17,266 nucleotides of DNA from the NCBI GenBank assembly GCA_002378125.1, contig DFRF01000132.1:1-17266 (forward strand). The letters are read 5' to 3'. Source of the stretch: Rhodospirillaceae bacterium UBA3470 (GTDB lineage: Bacteria > Pseudomonadota > Alphaproteobacteria > Rhodospirillales > Casp-alpha2). Position 1 is the first letter of the stretch, and every line of letters begins with the position of its first letter. Shown here in pieces: positions 15,286 through 17,266 of the stretch. The notes beneath the pieces were generated by a model. It was not told the DNA's origin, did no database searches, and saw nothing but the letters and a program-made list of their open reading frames with translations. The position numbers and the translations under genes are program-made.

Positions 15286-17266
15286 TCAATCCATGGCCTT
15301 CAATGCTGACTCAATCGCGTCCAAGGCGGCTTGTCCTTGGGCCCCGTCCGGCCCACCAGCCTGCGCCATATCGGGACGGCCGCCACCACCTTTGCCACCG
15401 ATTGCCACCGAGCCAACACGAACCAGATCAACGGCACTCAAGCTATCGATCAAATCGTCTGTCACGCCCACAACCAACGAGGCCTTGCCGTTCGTGTTAG
15501 AGACTACGGCAACAACGCCAGAGACCACTTGCCCCTTCATATCGTCAGCCAGGCTCTTCAGTTCTTTCGCTGGCATGCCGTCGAGCGACTTGCTAGCGAA
15601 TGCTATACCGCCCACGTTCTTAGCCTCCGGCTTAGCCGAACTGCCGCCGGTCGCCAACTGCCGGCGCGCATCCTGAAGTTCGCGTTCCAACTGTCGGCGA
15701 TCCTCGACCAGGCTCTCAACGCGTTCTCTCACCTGATCCGGGGACGCCTTAAGGATGCTGGCCACCACTTGAAGGGTCTGATCCTGGGCACGCATGTGGG
15801 TCTCGGCGGCATGTCCCGTGACCACCTCGATGCGACGAACGCCAGCCGCCACGGCGCTTTCGGATACGATTTTGAACAACCCGATGTCGCCAGTCCGGCG
15901 CACGTGGGTGCCGCCGCACAATTCCGTCGAGTAGACACCTCCAGCCTTGTCTGCGTCCGCATCCCCCATCGATACAACTCGAACCTCATCGCCGTATTTT
16001 TCGCCAAACAGCGCCATGGCGCCGGCCTCCACTGCCGCGTCGGGCTCCATCAGCCGGGTGACTACATCCGAATTGGCGCGAACCCGGCCGTTCACATCGT
16101 CCTCGACCTGCGTCAGTTCCTCCGGCGTGATCGCCTTCGGATGTGAAATGTCGAACCGCATGCGGTCCGCCGCCACAAGGGAACCCTTTTGGGTCACATG
16201 ATCTCCCAGACGCCGGCGTAGCGCTTCATGAACAAGATGCGTGGCCGAATGATTAGCCCGGATGGCGGCGCGGCGTTGCATGTCCACCTGCAGCACCACA
16301 TCGTCACCAACACTGAAGACCCCTTCGGAAACTGTCACACGATGTACGTGCAGATCATCAACACGCTTACGCGTGTCCAACACCGCGGCCAAGGCCCCGT
16401 CGGCGGAAATGGTTCCCGTATCGCCAACCTGACCGCCGGACTCACCGTAGAACGGCGTCTGGTTGGTAACCAGAAAACCCTCATCACCGGCCATAAGGGC
16501 ATCGACGCGCCCACCATCCGCCAACAGGGCGACAATCTGGCCTTCGGCACGCTCAGTTTCATAGCCAAAGAAGTCCGTCGCGCCAATTTCGTCACGGACG
16601 TCGAACCAAATGGTTTCCTCAGTCGCATCGCCGGACCCAGCCCAAGCCTTACGGGCCTCAGCGCGCTGGCGTTCCATAGCAGCGTCGAAACCACTGATAT
16701 CCACGCTAATGCCCCGTGGCCGCAACGCATCTTGCGTGAGATCTAACGGAAATCCGTACGTATCGTATAGCCGGAAAGCCGTTTCCCCGTCCAGATCGCC
16801 GCCATTGGCCATGTCGCCGGTTGCATCATCGAGAAGCTTTAATCCTCGATCCAGAAGCTTCTTAAATCGCATCTCCTCTAACTTCAACGTTTCCATGATC
16901 AACGCTTCAGCTCGGCTGAGTTCGGGAAAAGCCTGGCCCATCTGTTCGACCAGGGCCGACACCAGCTGCCACATGAGCGGATCCTGGCATCCTATAAGAT
17001 GGGCATGGCGCATGCCGCGACGCATAATCCTGCGCAACACATATCCGCGACCCTCGTTTGAAGGCAATACCCCGTCGGCAATCAAAAACGAACAGGACCG
17101 CAGGTGATCGGCAATCACCCGATGCGAAACATTGTATTCGCCATCAACAGCGGCACTGGAATGTTCCGCCGAAGCGGCCATTAGCGCGCGCATCATATCA
17201 GTCTCATAATTGTCGTGTGTGCCCTGCATAACTGCGGCAATCCGTTCCAGGCCCATGCCCGTGTCG
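15286..17266 (-). CDS. alaS: Alanine-tRNA ligase, N-terminus beyond window edge
   Basis: AlaRS charges tRNA-Ala with alanine. The visible 659 codons begin inside the catalytic domain at DTGMGLERIAAVMQG and continue to the C-terminus at TGA 15286; about 220 residues lie beyond the right edge. Visible parts are the tRNA-recognition helical region (HRVIADHLRSCSFLIADGV, RGYVLRRIMRRGMRHA) and YGFPLDLT. The editing domain follows, with metal ligands in NHSATHLVHEALR (HxxxH) and CGGTHV, which removes mischarged Ser or Gly. A coiled-coil linker comes next (LVEDRRQLERELQDARRQL). Last is a glycine-rich C-Ala domain (VAIGGKGGGGRPDMAQAGG). All motifs are intact. The MFS stump lies downstream on the same strand. 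Confidence 0.97.
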   Translation of the reverse strand, partial: DTGMGLERIAAVMQGTHDNYETDMMRALMAASAEHSSAAVDGEYNVSHRVIADHLRSCSFLIADGVLPSNEGRGYVLRRIMRRGMRHAHLIGCQDPLMWQLVSALVEQMGQAFPELSRAEALIMETLKLEEMRFKKLLDRGLKLLDDATGDMANGGDLDGETAFRLYDTYGFPLDLTQDALRPRGISVDISGFDAAMERQRAEARKAWAGSGDATEETIWFDVRDEIGATDFFGYETERAEGQIVALLADGGRVDALMAGDEGFLVTNQTPFYGESGGQVGDTGTISADGALAAVLDTRKRVDDLHVHRVTVSEGVFSVGDDVVLQVDMQRRAAIRANHSATHLVHEALRRRLGDHVTQKGSLVAADRMRFDISHPKAITPEELTQVEDDVNGRVRANSDVVTRLMEPDAAVEAGAMALFGEKYGDEVRVVSMGDADADKAGGVYSTELCGGTHVRRTGDIGLFKIVSESAVAAGVRRIEVVTGHAAETHMRAQDQTLQVVASILKASPDQVRERVESLVEDRRQLERELQDARRQLATGGSSAKPEAKNVGGIAFASKSLDGMPAKELKSLADDMKGQVVSGVVAVVSNTNGKASLVVGVTDDLIDSLSAVDLVRVGSVAIGGKGGGGRPDMAQAGGPDGAQGQAALDAIESALKAMD

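Noticed and set aside
15331..16146. 271-codon plus-strand frame opposite alaS
   Set aside because: It is an antisense shadow within the alanine-tRNA ligase gene, whose motifs are intact on the minus strand.

Overview
The window carries ordinary alphaproteobacterial chromosome, most likely from a Rhodospirillales-like lineage. The evidence is an alpha-type heat-shock sigma factor with an intact RpoH box, a hopanoid/outer-membrane lipid transport locus (MlaA, two MlaC/HpnM-like proteins and HpnN), a MeaB chaperone GTPase and a MoxR/CoxE-like VWA pair. Base composition is moderate and even. I see no intact insertion sequence, phage, CRISPR array, tRNA or rRNA.

Layout, left to right. Positions 1-713 (-) hold the N-terminal 237 codons of a metallo-beta-lactamase-fold hydrolase that runs off the left edge. 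Positions 862-1410 (-) are a frameshifted relic of a SAM hydroxide adenosyltransferase (DUF62). Positions 1471-2373 (-) are rpoH. It is preceded by a leader of about 290 nt with a perfect consensus sigma-70 promoter (2670-2698) and an 18-codon ORF with a strong Shine-Dalgarno. Positions 2793-7843 form the envelope-lipid block: mlaA (-), then two tandem mlaC/hpnM-like genes (+), converging with hpnN (-). Positions 8195-9610 (-) are pyruvate kinase. Positions 9750-11276 (+) are an unrecognised small gene directly abutting meaB. Positions 11435-11814 (+) are a decayed cheZ. Positions 11912-12466 (+) are an exported cyclophilin. Positions 12644-14820 (-) are the MoxR AAA+ ATPase followed by its VWA partner. 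Positions 14861-15178 (-) are the C-terminal stump of an MFS transporter. Positions 15286-17266 (-) are alaS, whose N-terminus lies beyond the right edge.

Functionally, the MlaA/MlaC/HpnN group should handle lipids (phospholipid and/or hopanoid) between inner and outer membranes. MoxR and the VWA protein should act together as a metal-centre or complex-maturation ATPase pair. MeaB should protect a methylmalonyl-CoA-type mutase that is not in view. The rest are housekeeping genes.

I did not find a convincing new multi-gene system. The most interesting signals are three gene relics in 17 kb (DUF62, cheZ, MFS) that standard gene calling would miss or misname, the unusual leader of rpoH, and the paired lipid-binding paralogues whose signal peptides look like Sec versus Tat. 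All functional calls come from reading the translated sequence by eye; no database search was run.
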